A stretch of 7,759 bases of DNA, taken from contig JAACDT010000043.1 of NCBI GenBank assembly GCA_009936885.1, positions 1 to 7,759 of the forward strand. Reading direction: 5' to 3'. This stretch comes from Alphaproteobacteria bacterium (GTDB lineage: Bacteria > Pseudomonadota > Alphaproteobacteria > Puniceispirillales > Puniceispirillaceae). Both the position numbers and the translations under genes were made by a program. Below are positions 1 through 6,309 of this stretch, in pieces (positions within the stretch are counted from its first letter, which is position 1; the number at the start of each line of letters is the position of its first letter). The notes under the pieces are model-generated. The model saw nothing but the letters and a program-made list of their open reading frames with translations. It was not told the origin of the DNA and ran no database searches.

Positions 1-124
1 CTCCCAAATCCCTTGTTTTTTGGACAGGGCTGTTATGGTTATACCCGTTTTAACCTCACTTTTATCAAGCAACTGATAGGTTAGCTTTGATGGGTCTATG
101 AGCTGTCCTGCTGACTGAATAAAG
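1..124. repeat. Direct repeat, copy A (partner at 2915-3038)
   Basis: This is a direct, same-orientation repeat of 124 bases, offset by exactly 2914 bases from copy B inside mnmC. I count 116 identical positions out of 124, with no gaps. The mismatches are at bases 3, 10, 46, 66, 76, 100, 112 and 122. The repeat may extend to the left of the window. Confidence 0.93.
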
Positions 125-125
125 A
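1..125 (-). pseudogene. Displaced fragment of mnmC (FAD-oxidase part), running off the left edge
   Basis: Read on the minus strand, this stretch encodes about 41 residues that match residues 385-425 of the intact MnmC in this window (for example QSAGQLIDPSKLTYQLL followed by D where the intact copy has N). It aligns without gaps to bases 2915-3038 with 8 mismatches in 124 positions. Five mismatches are silent and three change a residue (K to E, N to D, S to F). Similarity fades at about base 122-131, just before the purF start at 140, so the N-terminal half of MnmC is missing on this side. The left end is cut by the window, so the C-terminal part may continue outside. It is a partial gene copy with no start of its own, not a functional gene as seen here. 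It could be one end of a tandem duplication, a remnant of recombination with a relative's mnmC, or an assembly chimera. Confidence 0.85.
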
Positions 126-139
126 GCTGTGGATTAAGG

Positions 140-1597
140 ATGAGTAAGATTAGTACGCATCCGTTTGAGGATGATACATTAGATGATAAATTATCAGAGG
201 AATGTGCCGTTTTTGGCGTTTTTGGCTCTTCTGAAGCGCATTTGCTAACCGCACTTGGCCTTCACGCACTTCAACATCGAGGGCAAGAGGCCACAGGCAT
301 GGTTACCTTTGATGGCAATCAATTTCATGCAAAGCGCGGACTTGGTCACGTCAGTGAAAACTTTAATGCCTCCTCTATGCAGATGGATGAATTAGCAGGT
401 CATGCCGCAATTGGCCATAACCGCTATTCCACTACTGGACAATCAGAGATTCGCAATATTCAGCCCTTTTTAACAGAGCTTGCCTTTGGGGAGTTTGCAA
501 TAGCCCATAATGGCAATCTTACTAATGCAGAACGCGTTAGACGCTCTCTTGTTGATACTGGCAGCCTGTTTCAGTCAACCACAGATACAGAAGCCATAAT
601 CCATCTTGTAGCCAGATCAAGGCGAAGCAAGCCTGAAGAGCGTATAAAAGAAGCGTTGCTTCAAATTGAAGGAGCATATGCGCTGGTTGCCCTAATTGAT
701 GATATGCTAATCGGCGTGCGAGACCCGCTTGGGGTGCGCCCCTTAATTTTGGGCAAAATCAATCATTCCTATCTTCTTACCTCAGAGACTTGTGCCCTAG
801 ATATTATTGGTGCCAGCTATATAAGAGATATCGACCCTGGTGAGATGGTTTTGATTGACCAAAATGGCGTTACATCTTTGCGTATCTCAGAGATTGTGAA
901 AAGCCGCTTTTGTATTTTTGAATATATCTATTTCTCTCGCCCAGATTCTGTGATTGAGAAAAAGTCTGTTTATAATGCCCGTAAAATGATAGGCGCAGAA
1001 TTAGCGCGCGAATCCGATATTTCAGCTGACTTAGTGATCCCTGTTCCTGATTCAGGCGTTCCAGCAGCGCTTGGATATGCACAGCAATCTGGAATTAAGT
1101 TTGAATTTGGCATTATTCGCAACCACTATGTTGGAAGAACATTCATTCAGCCATCTCAAGATGCCCGCTCTTCTAGCGTAATGATGAAGCATAATGCCAA
1201 TTCAGAAATTATATCAGGCAAGGATATCATTTTAGTAGATGATTCAATCGTCAGGGGAACGACCTCTCGTAAAATCGTTAAAATGATGCGTGAGGCAGGT
1301 GCCAAATCAGTGCATATGCGCATTGCAAGCCCACCCACAATAAACCCTTGTTTTTATGGGGTAGATACACCTAATAAAGCAAATCTAATAGCGGCTCAGC
1401 ATAGCTTGGAAGAAATTCGAGACGAAATTGAAGCAGATAGTCTTGCTTTTATTTCAATTGATGGATTGTACAGAGCTATGGGCGAGCACAGCCGTGATAA
1501 GGACACGCCGCAATATTGTGATGCTTGTTTTACAGGTGATTACCCAATAGCACCTAGTCGGAATTTTATTTCAGGGAGTAAAAATAATGACAGATAA
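140..1597 (+). CDS. purF: Amidophosphoribosyltransferase (glutamine PRPP amidotransferase)
   Basis: PurF catalyses the first committed step of purine synthesis: PRPP plus glutamine gives 5-phosphoribosylamine. It is a cytosolic enzyme. The 485 residues have the usual family length and order. A 21-residue propeptide is followed by the nucleophile Cys22 (EECAVFGVFG), which becomes the N-terminus after self-cleavage. The Ntn glutaminase domain follows, with HRGQEATGM (46-54) and HNRYSTTG (93-100). The C-terminal PRTase domain carries the PRPP loop ILVDDSIVRGTT (364-375). Cys258, Cys404, Cys460 and Cys463 fit the four 4Fe-4S ligands of the Bacillus-type enzyme. The ATG at 140 is supported by the propeptide length; the Shine-Dalgarno is weak (GGA at 131-133). 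The gene overlaps the downstream dehydrogenase by 11 nt. Upstream lies an mnmC fragment instead of the cvpA gene often found before purF in alphaproteobacteria, and I see no clear promoter in bases 1-139. Confidence 0.97.
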   Translation: MSKISTHPFEDDTLDDKLSEECAVFGVFGSSEAHLLTALGLHALQHRGQEATGMVTFDGNQFHAKRGLGHVSENFNASSMQMDELAGHAAIGHNRYSTTGQSEIRNIQPFLTELAFGEFAIAHNGNLTNAERVRRSLVDTGSLFQSTTDTEAIIHLVARSRRSKPEERIKEALLQIEGAYALVALIDDMLIGVRDPLGVRPLILGKINHSYLLTSETCALDIIGASYIRDIDPGEMVLIDQNGVTSLRISEIVKSRFCIFEYIYFSRPDSVIEKKSVYNARKMIGAELARESDISADLVIPVPDSGVPAALGYAQQSGIKFEFGIIRNHYVGRTFIQPSQDARSSSVMMKHNANSEIISGKDIILVDDSIVRGTTSRKIVKMMREAGAKSVHMRIASPPTINPCFYGVDTPNKANLIAAQHSLEEIRDEIEADSLAFISIDGLYRAMGEHSRDKDTPQYCDACFTGDYPIAPSRNFISGSKNNDR

Positions 1598-2315
1598 TAA
1601 ACCTCTTAACGGAAAAATTATATTGCTTACGGGGGCAAGCCGCGGAATTGGTCGCGCTGCTGCTATCGCATGCGCTAGCGCAGGTGCTGAATTAATTATC
1701 ACAGGCCGAACCACTGGCGCATTAGAAGAGGTTGATGATGAAATTAAAAATGTCGGAAGCAAATCAACAATTGTTGAACTTGATTCAACAGATCTACCAG
1801 CGCTTCCAAGATTAGCAAAGGCTATTCACGATAAATGGGGAAGGCTTGACGGATTTATTGCAAATGCAGGTCAACTTGGCCAGATGTCACCAATGCCTCA
1901 TATAGAGCCAAAGGCTTGGGACGAAACCATAAATGTAAATCTAACCGCGGTTTGGCATCAAATACGAAATTTTGATGCATTGCTGCGCGCTTCTGCTGCT
2001 GGCCGTGTAATTCTAATGTCTTCTGCTGCTGCAGTTGGACATCGCCCTTATTGGGGAGCCTATGCGGTTTCCAAAGCAGGAGTGGAGGCAATGGGCAGAG
2101 CATGGGCAGCTGAGAGTGAGCAGACAGCGATGAAAATCAATATGATTGACCCTGGAGGTACACGAACAGGAATGAGAGCAGCAGCATTTCCTGGTGAAGA
2201 CCCGTTGACACTTCCAACACCAGAAGATATTGCACCTGCGTTCGTTGCATTAATGCGCGATGATTGCCCCTATCATGGCGAGCTTGTTAAGGCGCGAAAC
2301 TACATATCTTCATAA
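1587..2315 (+). CDS. Short-chain dehydrogenase/reductase, YciK-like
   Basis: This is a 242-residue classical SDR, predicted to be a soluble NAD(P)-dependent oxidoreductase; its substrate cannot be told from sequence. Visible landmarks are the cofactor loop TGASRGIG (15-22), NAG (93-95), the structural Asn118, and the catalytic Ser146, Tyr159 and Lys163 (YAVSK). The tail PGGTRTGMRAAAFPGEDP (189-206) closely resembles that of E. coli YciK, which supports assignment to that subgroup. The arginine after the second beta strand (TGR, 39-41) would suit NADPH, but this is inference. The ATG lies inside the end of purF (11-nt overlap) with GGAG at 1575-1578 and an 8-nt spacer, so it should be co-transcribed and translationally coupled with purF. 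A purF-SDR pair is common in alphaproteobacteria, although no role in purine synthesis is established for the SDR. It converges on mnmC with only 17 bases between the stops. Confidence 0.93.
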   Translation: MTDNKPLNGKIILLTGASRGIGRAAAIACASAGAELIITGRTTGALEEVDDEIKNVGSKSTIVELDSTDLPALPRLAKAIHDKWGRLDGFIANAGQLGQMSPMPHIEPKAWDETINVNLTAVWHQIRNFDALLRASAAGRVILMSSAAAVGHRPYWGAYAVSKAGVEAMGRAWAAESEQTAMKINMIDPGGTRTGMRAAAFPGEDPLTLPTPEDIAPAFVALMRDDCPYHGELVKARNYISS

Positions 2316-2332
2316 AGAAAATCGGCGTCACA

Positions 2333-4189
2333 TTAACGTCTATTTTTAGTTCTTGTAGCTCTTATTGAAAACCGATGCGGATCGATAATGCGCATTATAT
2401 CTCTATCTAATCCAGATGGTCTATTTGCAATTTTTCTTGCTAGAACCAAACCTAATAAGGGGGCATTGGTAAGCCCACGCGAGCCAAGCGCACTAAACAG
2501 ATGGATAGTATCATGCCAGTCGCCTATTAATGGCCCTCTATCCTGACTTGCAAGACGCCGTGAGACCCTACCTTTTAATTCAAGGCTATCTGGCATAAGC
2601 TTTTGTAATTCTGTTGGCAGTAGGCTTACATTATGTAGATGCGCTTTCTTCGTGAGCTGCATTGTGCCTGATAAATCAAAGCTTGCGCCTAAAGCCTGTA
2701 TGCCATCTATCATCGGTGTTAAGTAGCCGCCATACTGCAGACTACATTCAAGCGTGCTTAGCTTTGTATTGCTGGGAAGAAAGCTTAACTGACCGGAAGT
2801 GACTTGCAATTTCAGCGAGGGAAGGCTGAATTGCTCTAAAAATTGAGGCAGACCTGAGCCCATAGCCAAAACAATATCAGTTGCCTTATGGATGCTTCCA
2901 TTTGACGTTCTAAGCTTCCAAATGCCTTGTTTTTTGGACAGGGCTGTTATGGTTATACCAGTTTTAACCTCACTTTTATTAAGCAACTGGTAGGTTAGCT
3001 TTGATGGGTCTATTAGCTGTCCTGCCGACTGAATAGAGCCCTCTGTTTGAATTTCAAGATTGGTATTTTGTGTTAACTGATGGGCACTTGCCGCCTTTAC
3101 AAGATCTTCAGGCCATTCCTGATCCGCCATTTTTTTCTGCCGCATACCTTGCTTCTCTGGATGATGCAGGCTGATAATCCCCTTATCTAAAACAACATCT
3201 TGTGTAAGAGCAAGTTGCCTTGCATAGGAAAAACAAGCAAGTGACATCTGCATGGAGGGATGCGGTGCTGCCATTAGCTGAGGCGTTTGTAGCCCGACTG
3301 GATTGCCTGATGAGCCGCTTGCAATAGTATCTGCTGCTTCTAAAATAATATGCGGGATATTGGTTGCGCGCAGGCCATGTGCGATGCTAGCCCCTGCTAT
3401 ACCTGCCCCAATAATAATAACGTTTTTTTCTGAACTCAGATTTCTTGGTGCTGCCGAAATAGTGTTATACCGACCTGTCAGCATTTCTCTTTTCTTGCCA
3501 AAACCCTTTTTCTTTTCAATCTTAAATCCTGCTTTTGTTAGTCCTTCTTTTACCAATGCAGCAACGGAAAAACTTGAAATAATTGCGTTTTGCGCAGATA
3601 ATCGTGCTATTTGCAAAAAAAGTTCCTCAGACCATAATTCTGTATTTTTTGAAGGTGAAAACCCGTCTAAAAACCAGACATCAGCCTTGAAATCAAGCTG
3701 CTTCATCGCCGTAATCGCATCCGAAAAATGCACGTGCAAATGAACTCTATCCTGAAGAAATAATCGATGATGCGCACATGCCCAGCGCTCGGGCCAAACT
3801 TCTTTTAATTTGGCGCTATTATTGTGTAACTCTGCAAATGGTTTTCTGGCCTCAAATGCGATAGTTGTATCTAACGGATATGCTTCAAAACTAATATAAT
3901 CTATCCTGCAATCTGAACCTGATTTTTCCAATAAATCTAATACAGCAAGGAAATTTAAACCGGTACCAAAACCTGTCTCTGCAATCCCCAGATGAGCGTG
4001 TGATTTAATTCGGTTTTCTAAATTCGTGCCATCAATAAATACGTGTCGTGTCTCGGCAAGGCCATTTTCTGAGGAAAAATAAATATCCCCAAATGTACCA
4101 GAGCGAAGCACACCATCAGTAATCTTTGCATCTGGTTCTGGCATTCTGTAAACTGGCAATGAGTCTGGTTGTTTGAGTTGTTTTGTCAT
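2333..4189 (-). CDS. mnmC: Bifunctional tRNA (mnm5s2U34) methyltransferase / FAD-dependent cmnm5U34 oxidoreductase
   Basis: MnmC completes mnm5(s2)U at the wobble base of tRNAs for Lys, Glu and Gln. The FAD-dependent C-terminal domain removes the carboxymethyl group of cmnm5U; the N-terminal domain then methylates nm5U with S-adenosylmethionine. Both domains are complete here. In the N-terminal DUF752 methyltransferase, FGDIYFSSENGLAETRHVF (33-51) matches the E. coli opening, the SAM-binding loop is ETGFGTGLNFL (71-81), and DVWFLDGFSPSKNTELW (170-186) is the acidic/FSP motif. In the DAO-type oxidase, the dinucleotide fold is VIIIGAGIAGASIAHGL (257-273), followed by SGSSGNPVGLQTPQL (291-305). 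The length of 618 is slightly below E. coli's 668. The ATG at 4189 fits the conserved N-terminus, but no convincing Shine-Dalgarno precedes it. Residues 385-425 are the part duplicated at the left edge of the window. Confidence 0.96.
   Translation of the reverse strand: MTKQLKQPDSLPVYRMPEPDAKITDGVLRSGTFGDIYFSSENGLAETRHVFIDGTNLENRIKSHAHLGIAETGFGTGLNFLAVLDLLEKSGSDCRIDYISFEAYPLDTTIAFEARKPFAELHNNSAKLKEVWPERWACAHHRLFLQDRVHLHVHFSDAITAMKQLDFKADVWFLDGFSPSKNTELWSEELFLQIARLSAQNAIISSFSVAALVKEGLTKAGFKIEKKKGFGKKREMLTGRYNTISAAPRNLSSEKNVIIIGAGIAGASIAHGLRATNIPHIILEAADTIASGSSGNPVGLQTPQLMAAPHPSMQMSLACFSYARQLALTQDVVLDKGIISLHHPEKQGMRQKKMADQEWPEDLVKAASAHQLTQNTNLEIQTEGSIQSAGQLIDPSKLTYQLLNKSEVKTGITITALSKKQGIWKLRTSNGSIHKATDIVLAMGSGLPQFLEQFSLPSLKLQVTSGQLSFLPSNTKLSTLECSLQYGGYLTPMIDGIQALGASFDLSGTMQLTKKAHLHNVSLLPTELQKLMPDSLELKGRVSRRLASQDRGPLIGDWHDTIHLFSALGSRGLTNAPLLGLVLARKIANRPSGLDRDIMRIIDPHRFSIRATRTKNRR
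2915..3038. repeat. Direct repeat, copy B, inside intact mnmC (partner at 1-124)
   Basis: This stretch encodes MnmC residues about 385-425 on the minus strand. It keeps the reading frame of the intact gene and is the likely parental version, or homologue, of the fragment at 1-124. The sequence is ordinary coding DNA. It shows no terminal inverted repeats or target-site features of a mobile element. Confidence 0.93.
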
Positions 4190-4300
4190 GTAAACATTTT
4201 ATAGTGATAGGTCTGACACGTAAACGGACAACGGCCACGACACCAAAAGAAATTATCTAGGCAGGATATATTTTTGCATAAAATGAAGGATACTCACATT
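4190..4300. promoter_or_regulatory. Divergent intergenic region between mnmC (-) and the YcgN-family gene (+)
   Basis: This 111-base spacer must hold the promoters of both divergent transcripts, if each has its own. On the minus strand TATAAA occurs at 4203-4198, so a start site 6-8 bases on would fall almost at the mnmC ATG and give an essentially leaderless mRNA; no good -35 box is present. On the plus strand TATATT at 4267-4272 could be a -10 element for the small-gene group, also without a recognisable -35. No operator or riboswitch could be identified. The promoter calls are tentative. Confidence 0.35.
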
Positions 4301-4759
4301 ATGGATAAGTCTGTTTTCTGGAGAGAAAAGTCGCTATCGGAAATGAGCCACCTAGAATGGGAATCATTATGTGATGGGTGTGGTAAATGCTGTGTTTTAA
4401 AACTTCAGGATGTAGATACCGAACACACATTTTATACAGATGTGAGTTGTAAATTACTTGATTGCGCGACAGCACAATGTAGCCAGTACGAAAACCGCAA
4501 GTCGATTGTACCTGATTGCATTATATTATCGCCATCAAACTTGGCGCCGCTAAGCTGGATGCCAGATAGTTGCTCTTATAAACTTATTCATAATGGATTA
4601 GACCTGCCAGACTGGCATCCATTAATTACAGGCCTCAAAACCAGCACCCATGAGACTGGAAATTCAGTTGCAGGACGCGTAATTCCTGAAACAGATCTTG
4701 AAAATGAAGATGACCTGTTGGATCATATTACAGACTGGGATGAAGCATTGATAGATTAA
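4301..4759 (+). CDS. ycgN: YcgN / UPF0260 family cysteine-cluster protein
   Basis: This protein has 152 residues from the chosen start and matches the YcgN family (UPF0260; YkgJ-type CxxCxxCC proteins). Its molecular function is not established; the cysteine cluster suggests metal or Fe-S binding (inference). Family landmarks are VFWREKSLSEM (5-15), EWESLCDGCGKCC (19-31) with Cys24, 27, 30 and 31, VPDC (70-73), and DLPDWHPLITG (101-111). Extra cysteines lie at 50, 55, 60, 73 and 91. I chose ATG 4301 because E. coli YcgN reaches the FW motif after only a few residues, and AAGGA at 4286-4290 lies 10 nt upstream. In-frame alternatives are ATG 4283 (no suitable Shine-Dalgarno) and TTG 4274 (AGGA at 4263-4266, 7-nt spacer). 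It heads a + strand group with the two small genes downstream, 59 nt before the next start. The acidic tail (129-152) resembles the divergent C-terminus of relatives. Confidence 0.9.
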   Translation: MDKSVFWREKSLSEMSHLEWESLCDGCGKCCVLKLQDVDTEHTFYTDVSCKLLDCATAQCSQYENRKSIVPDCIILSPSNLAPLSWMPDSCSYKLIHNGLDLPDWHPLITGLKTSTHETGNSVAGRVIPETDLENEDDLLDHITDWDEALID

Positions 4760-4768
4760 AAATCTATC
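4750..4768. repeat. Perfect 8-bp hairpin across the stop codon of the YcgN-family gene
   Basis: GATAGATT at 4750-4757 and AATCTATC at 4761-4768 are exact reverse complements with a 3-base AAA loop. The stem includes the last codons and the first base of the TAA stop at 4757-4759. It is AT-rich and is not followed by a T-run on either strand, so it does not look like a standard Rho-independent terminator. It could act as an mRNA 3'-end or intercistronic structure, or be chance. Confidence 0.5.
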
Positions 4769-4808
4769 TAAGCAGAACCACTCTTGAAAACGAACCTTAT
4801 TTAGAAAC

Positions 4809-4813
4809 AGGAG
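4809..4813 (+). promoter_or_regulatory. Strong Shine-Dalgarno for the 58-residue membrane protein
   Basis: AGGAG lies 5 bases before the ATG at 4819. It is a longer and better placed anti-SD match than those of purF, mnmC or the DUF2256 gene, and is the main reason to call the small gene real. Confidence 0.7.
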
Positions 4814-4818
4814 ATAAA

Positions 4819-4995
4819 ATGGATTTAAGATGGCTGTTGGTGCTATTAATGAGCTTGTTTGTACTAGCCTTTATATGGCGAGATATGAGCGGAATGGCTG
4901 ATATGTCATGGACTAAATGCAAAGAGTCTTTATTTACACAAGTAATTACAGGCGAATGCACATTGCGCTATCAAGGTGATTCTATTCCATCTTAA
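4819..4995 (+). CDS. Small single-pass membrane protein, 58 residues, unrecognised
   Basis: I do not recognise this gene. It encodes 58 residues. A hydrophobic segment at residues 5-20 (WLLVLLMSLFVLAFIW) directly follows Arg4, which fits either an N-terminal signal anchor or an uncleaved membrane helix. A short, methionine-rich stretch and a polar tail with two cysteines (Cys34, Cys47) and charged residues follow. The case for translation is strong: AGGAG at 4809-4813 lies 5 bases before the ATG, the best Shine-Dalgarno in the window, and the frame fills the gap between two recognised genes. It lies 59 nt after the YcgN-family stop and 55 nt before the DUF2256 start, on the same strand, so co-transcription is likely. 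The hydrophilic C-terminal part with its cysteine pair could be periplasmic if the N-terminus is inside (inference). No function is assigned. Confidence 0.72.
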   Translation: MDLRWLLVLLMSLFVLAFIWRDMSGMADMSWTKCKESLFTQVITGECTLRYQGDSIPS

Positions 4996-5050
4996 TGAAG
5001 CGCTATCAAAATCTTTAAAGCATTATGTAGCTTATATAGGTGTCGGTGTA

Positions 5051-5212
5051 ATGGCTAAAATGAGAAAGAAATCCGAGCTTCCTCAAAAGCAATGTCCTAT
5101 ATGCGAGAAACCCTTTATATGGCGCAAAAAATGGTCAAAAGACTGGGAGAATGTGATTTACTGCTCAGAGAGGTGCAAGCGTCATAAAAAGGAATCTCAA
5201 ACACGCGCCTAG
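5051..5212 (+). CDS. DUF2256 zinc-ribbon protein
   Basis: This small basic protein of 53 residues matches the DUF2256 family, whose function is unknown. Nearly the whole protein is the domain: MAKMRKKSELPQKQCPIC opens it, WRKKWSKDWENVIYCSERC (24-42) closes it, and a basic tail follows. Cys15, Cys18, Cys38 and Cys42 form a CxxC...CxxxC set suited to one zinc ion. The ATG at 5051 is chosen over the in-frame GTG at 4976 because the family begins a few residues before the KKS-LP motif, because the longer form would overlap the preceding small gene, and because AGGTG at 5038-5042 lies 8 nt upstream. DUF2256 genes are often reported near photolyase/cryptochrome genes; none is visible here. It ends with TAG, 8 bases from the convergent ligase stop. 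Confidence 0.88.
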   Translation: MAKMRKKSELPQKQCPICEKPFIWRKKWSKDWENVIYCSERCKRHKKESQTRA

Positions 5213-5220
5213 CTTTATGT

Positions 5221-6234
5221 TTAGATATCTATCATTGCGATAAGGTCAGAGACCGAATTTGCTTCATTGGCAGGCTTATCCCAGCGAATTGCTTTAAATC
5301 TTGGAAATCTGGTTGCAATGCCGGATTTATGACGTTTGGAACGCTGAACAGAATCAAACGCTATTTCTACCACTAATGTTTTTTCAACTTCCCGTACTGG
5401 ACCAAATTTTTGGACGATATGTTCTCTTACAAATTTATCTAGCATTTTAAGCTCATCGTCACTAAATCCAGAATAAGCTTTTGCAACGGGCAGCAGAATA
5501 GCTGTGCCAGTATTGGTTCTACTCTTGCTGTCTTCGGCCCAAGCACCAAGAGTGAAATCAGAAAAAAATGAGGACCGCCTGCCATGTCCTCTCTGAGCAT
5601 ATAAAATCACCAAATCAGCTGTTAGCGGATCCCGCTTCCATTTATACCAACTCCCTTTTATGCGCCCTGCCTGATAGCTACTTGTTTTATTTTTTAGCAT
5701 CACCCCTTCAATCAGGCCGCCAGCCCTGCATTGCTCGCGCCAAATCTGTAAATTAGCAAAGCTGGCTTCTGCTAATATCTCAGACAAATCAAGATACGCT
5801 ACATTAAGTCCAGATTTCATCTGAGCTTCTAGAAGCGCCCTTCGGTGCTCTAGGCTATTTTCTCGCAGATCGCTATCCCCGTCGATAAGGATATCATAAA
5901 CTCTCACAAAAACGGGGTTGTCTGACATTAATTTATAGGATGGTTTTTTGCGGTTAAGTCTTAGCTGTAATTGCTGGAAACTTCCGAGCTGGTCTGGGGT
6001 GCCTGCTAGCAATTCGCCATCAATCACCCCCTTCCATGAAAGAGGTTTTGCGATTTCAGGAAAGGTGCTTGATATATCATCTCCTGACCTTGAAAACAGG
6101 CGCACCCCGTCGGTTCCAGATACCAATTGAATTCGAGCACCATCCCACTTCCACTCTGCCTGAAATGAGGTAAAATCCAATCGCTCTATTTCAGGCTCCA
6201 AAAGCGGGTGCGCAAGCATCATTGGACGGAACAC
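5221..6234 (-). CDS. DNA ligase, C-terminal catalytic part (nucleotidyltransferase plus OB fold), 337 residues
   Basis: All the catalytic motifs of an ATP-dependent ligase lie in this fragment: motif I EWKWDG with adenylation Lys29 (Lys226 of the rejoined protein), RLFSRSGDD (45-53), DGEL in GVIDGELLA, VYDILI, EGVMLK, and WYKWKRDP. The OB domain ends with RFPRFKAIRWDKP. The fragment opens with FRPMMLAHPL, which is the usual entry to the core and not a natural protein start. The GTG at 6234 has AGGA at 6244-6241 with a 6-nt spacer, so re-initiation 75 bases after the TAG is conceivable and would give a minimal NTase-OB ligase without its DNA-binding domain. It converges on the DUF2256 gene with 8 bases between stops and no terminator. 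The LHR helicase and MPE phosphoesterase genes do not follow. Confidence 0.85.
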   Translation of the reverse strand: MFRPMMLAHPLLEPEIERLDFTSFQAEWKWDGARIQLVSGTDGVRLFSRSGDDISSTFPEIAKPLSWKGVIDGELLAGTPDQLGSFQQLQLRLNRKKPSYKLMSDNPVFVRVYDILIDGDSDLRENSLEHRRALLEAQMKSGLNVAYLDLSEILAEASFANLQIWREQCRAGGLIEGVMLKNKTSSYQAGRIKGSWYKWKRDPLTADLVILYAQRGHGRRSSFFSDFTLGAWAEDSKSRTNTGTAILLPVAKAYSGFSDDELKMLDKFVREHIVQKFGPVREVEKTLVVEIAFDSVQRSKRHKSGIATRFPRFKAIRWDKPANEANSVSDLIAMIDI

Positions 6235-6309
6235 CGCTCGTCCTGCTGCATCTGGCTTGTCTGCACTTCCTTCTAACCAGTTAAAAAGTTCTATGTAAGG
6301 AGGCTCAAT

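Noticed and set aside
870..1338. Minus-strand frames inside purF
   Set aside because: They are antisense to conserved PurF sequence, with no recognisable domain or start signal.
1855..2103. Minus-strand frame inside the dehydrogenase
   Set aside because: It is a low-complexity Leu/Pro/Gln-rich translation, as expected from the opposite strand of a real gene.
2316..2332. Rho-independent terminator between the convergent SDR and mnmC genes
   Set aside because: The 17-base gap and its flanks have no GC-rich inverted repeat followed by a T-run; the CGTC/GACG repeats there are direct, not inverted.
1..3038. Insertion sequence or transposon bounded by the two mnmC repeats
   Set aside because: The repeats are coding pieces of mnmC with 6.5% divergence. 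The enclosed genes are purF and an SDR, and there is no transposase, integrase or terminal inverted repeat.
3303..3743. 146-residue plus-strand frame
   Set aside because: It lies wholly antisense to the well-conserved mnmC and resembles no family; it is a shadow of the coding strand.
4274..4300. N-terminal extension of the YcgN-family protein from TTG 4274 or ATG 4283
   Set aside because: The family reaches its FW..K.L.EM motif within a few residues, and ATG 4301 has its own AAGGA. The TTG with AGGA cannot be fully excluded.
4976..5212. 78-residue version of the DUF2256 protein from GTG 4976
   Set aside because: The extra N-terminus does not belong to the family, would overlap the preceding small gene, and a better start (ATG 5051 with AGGTG) exists.
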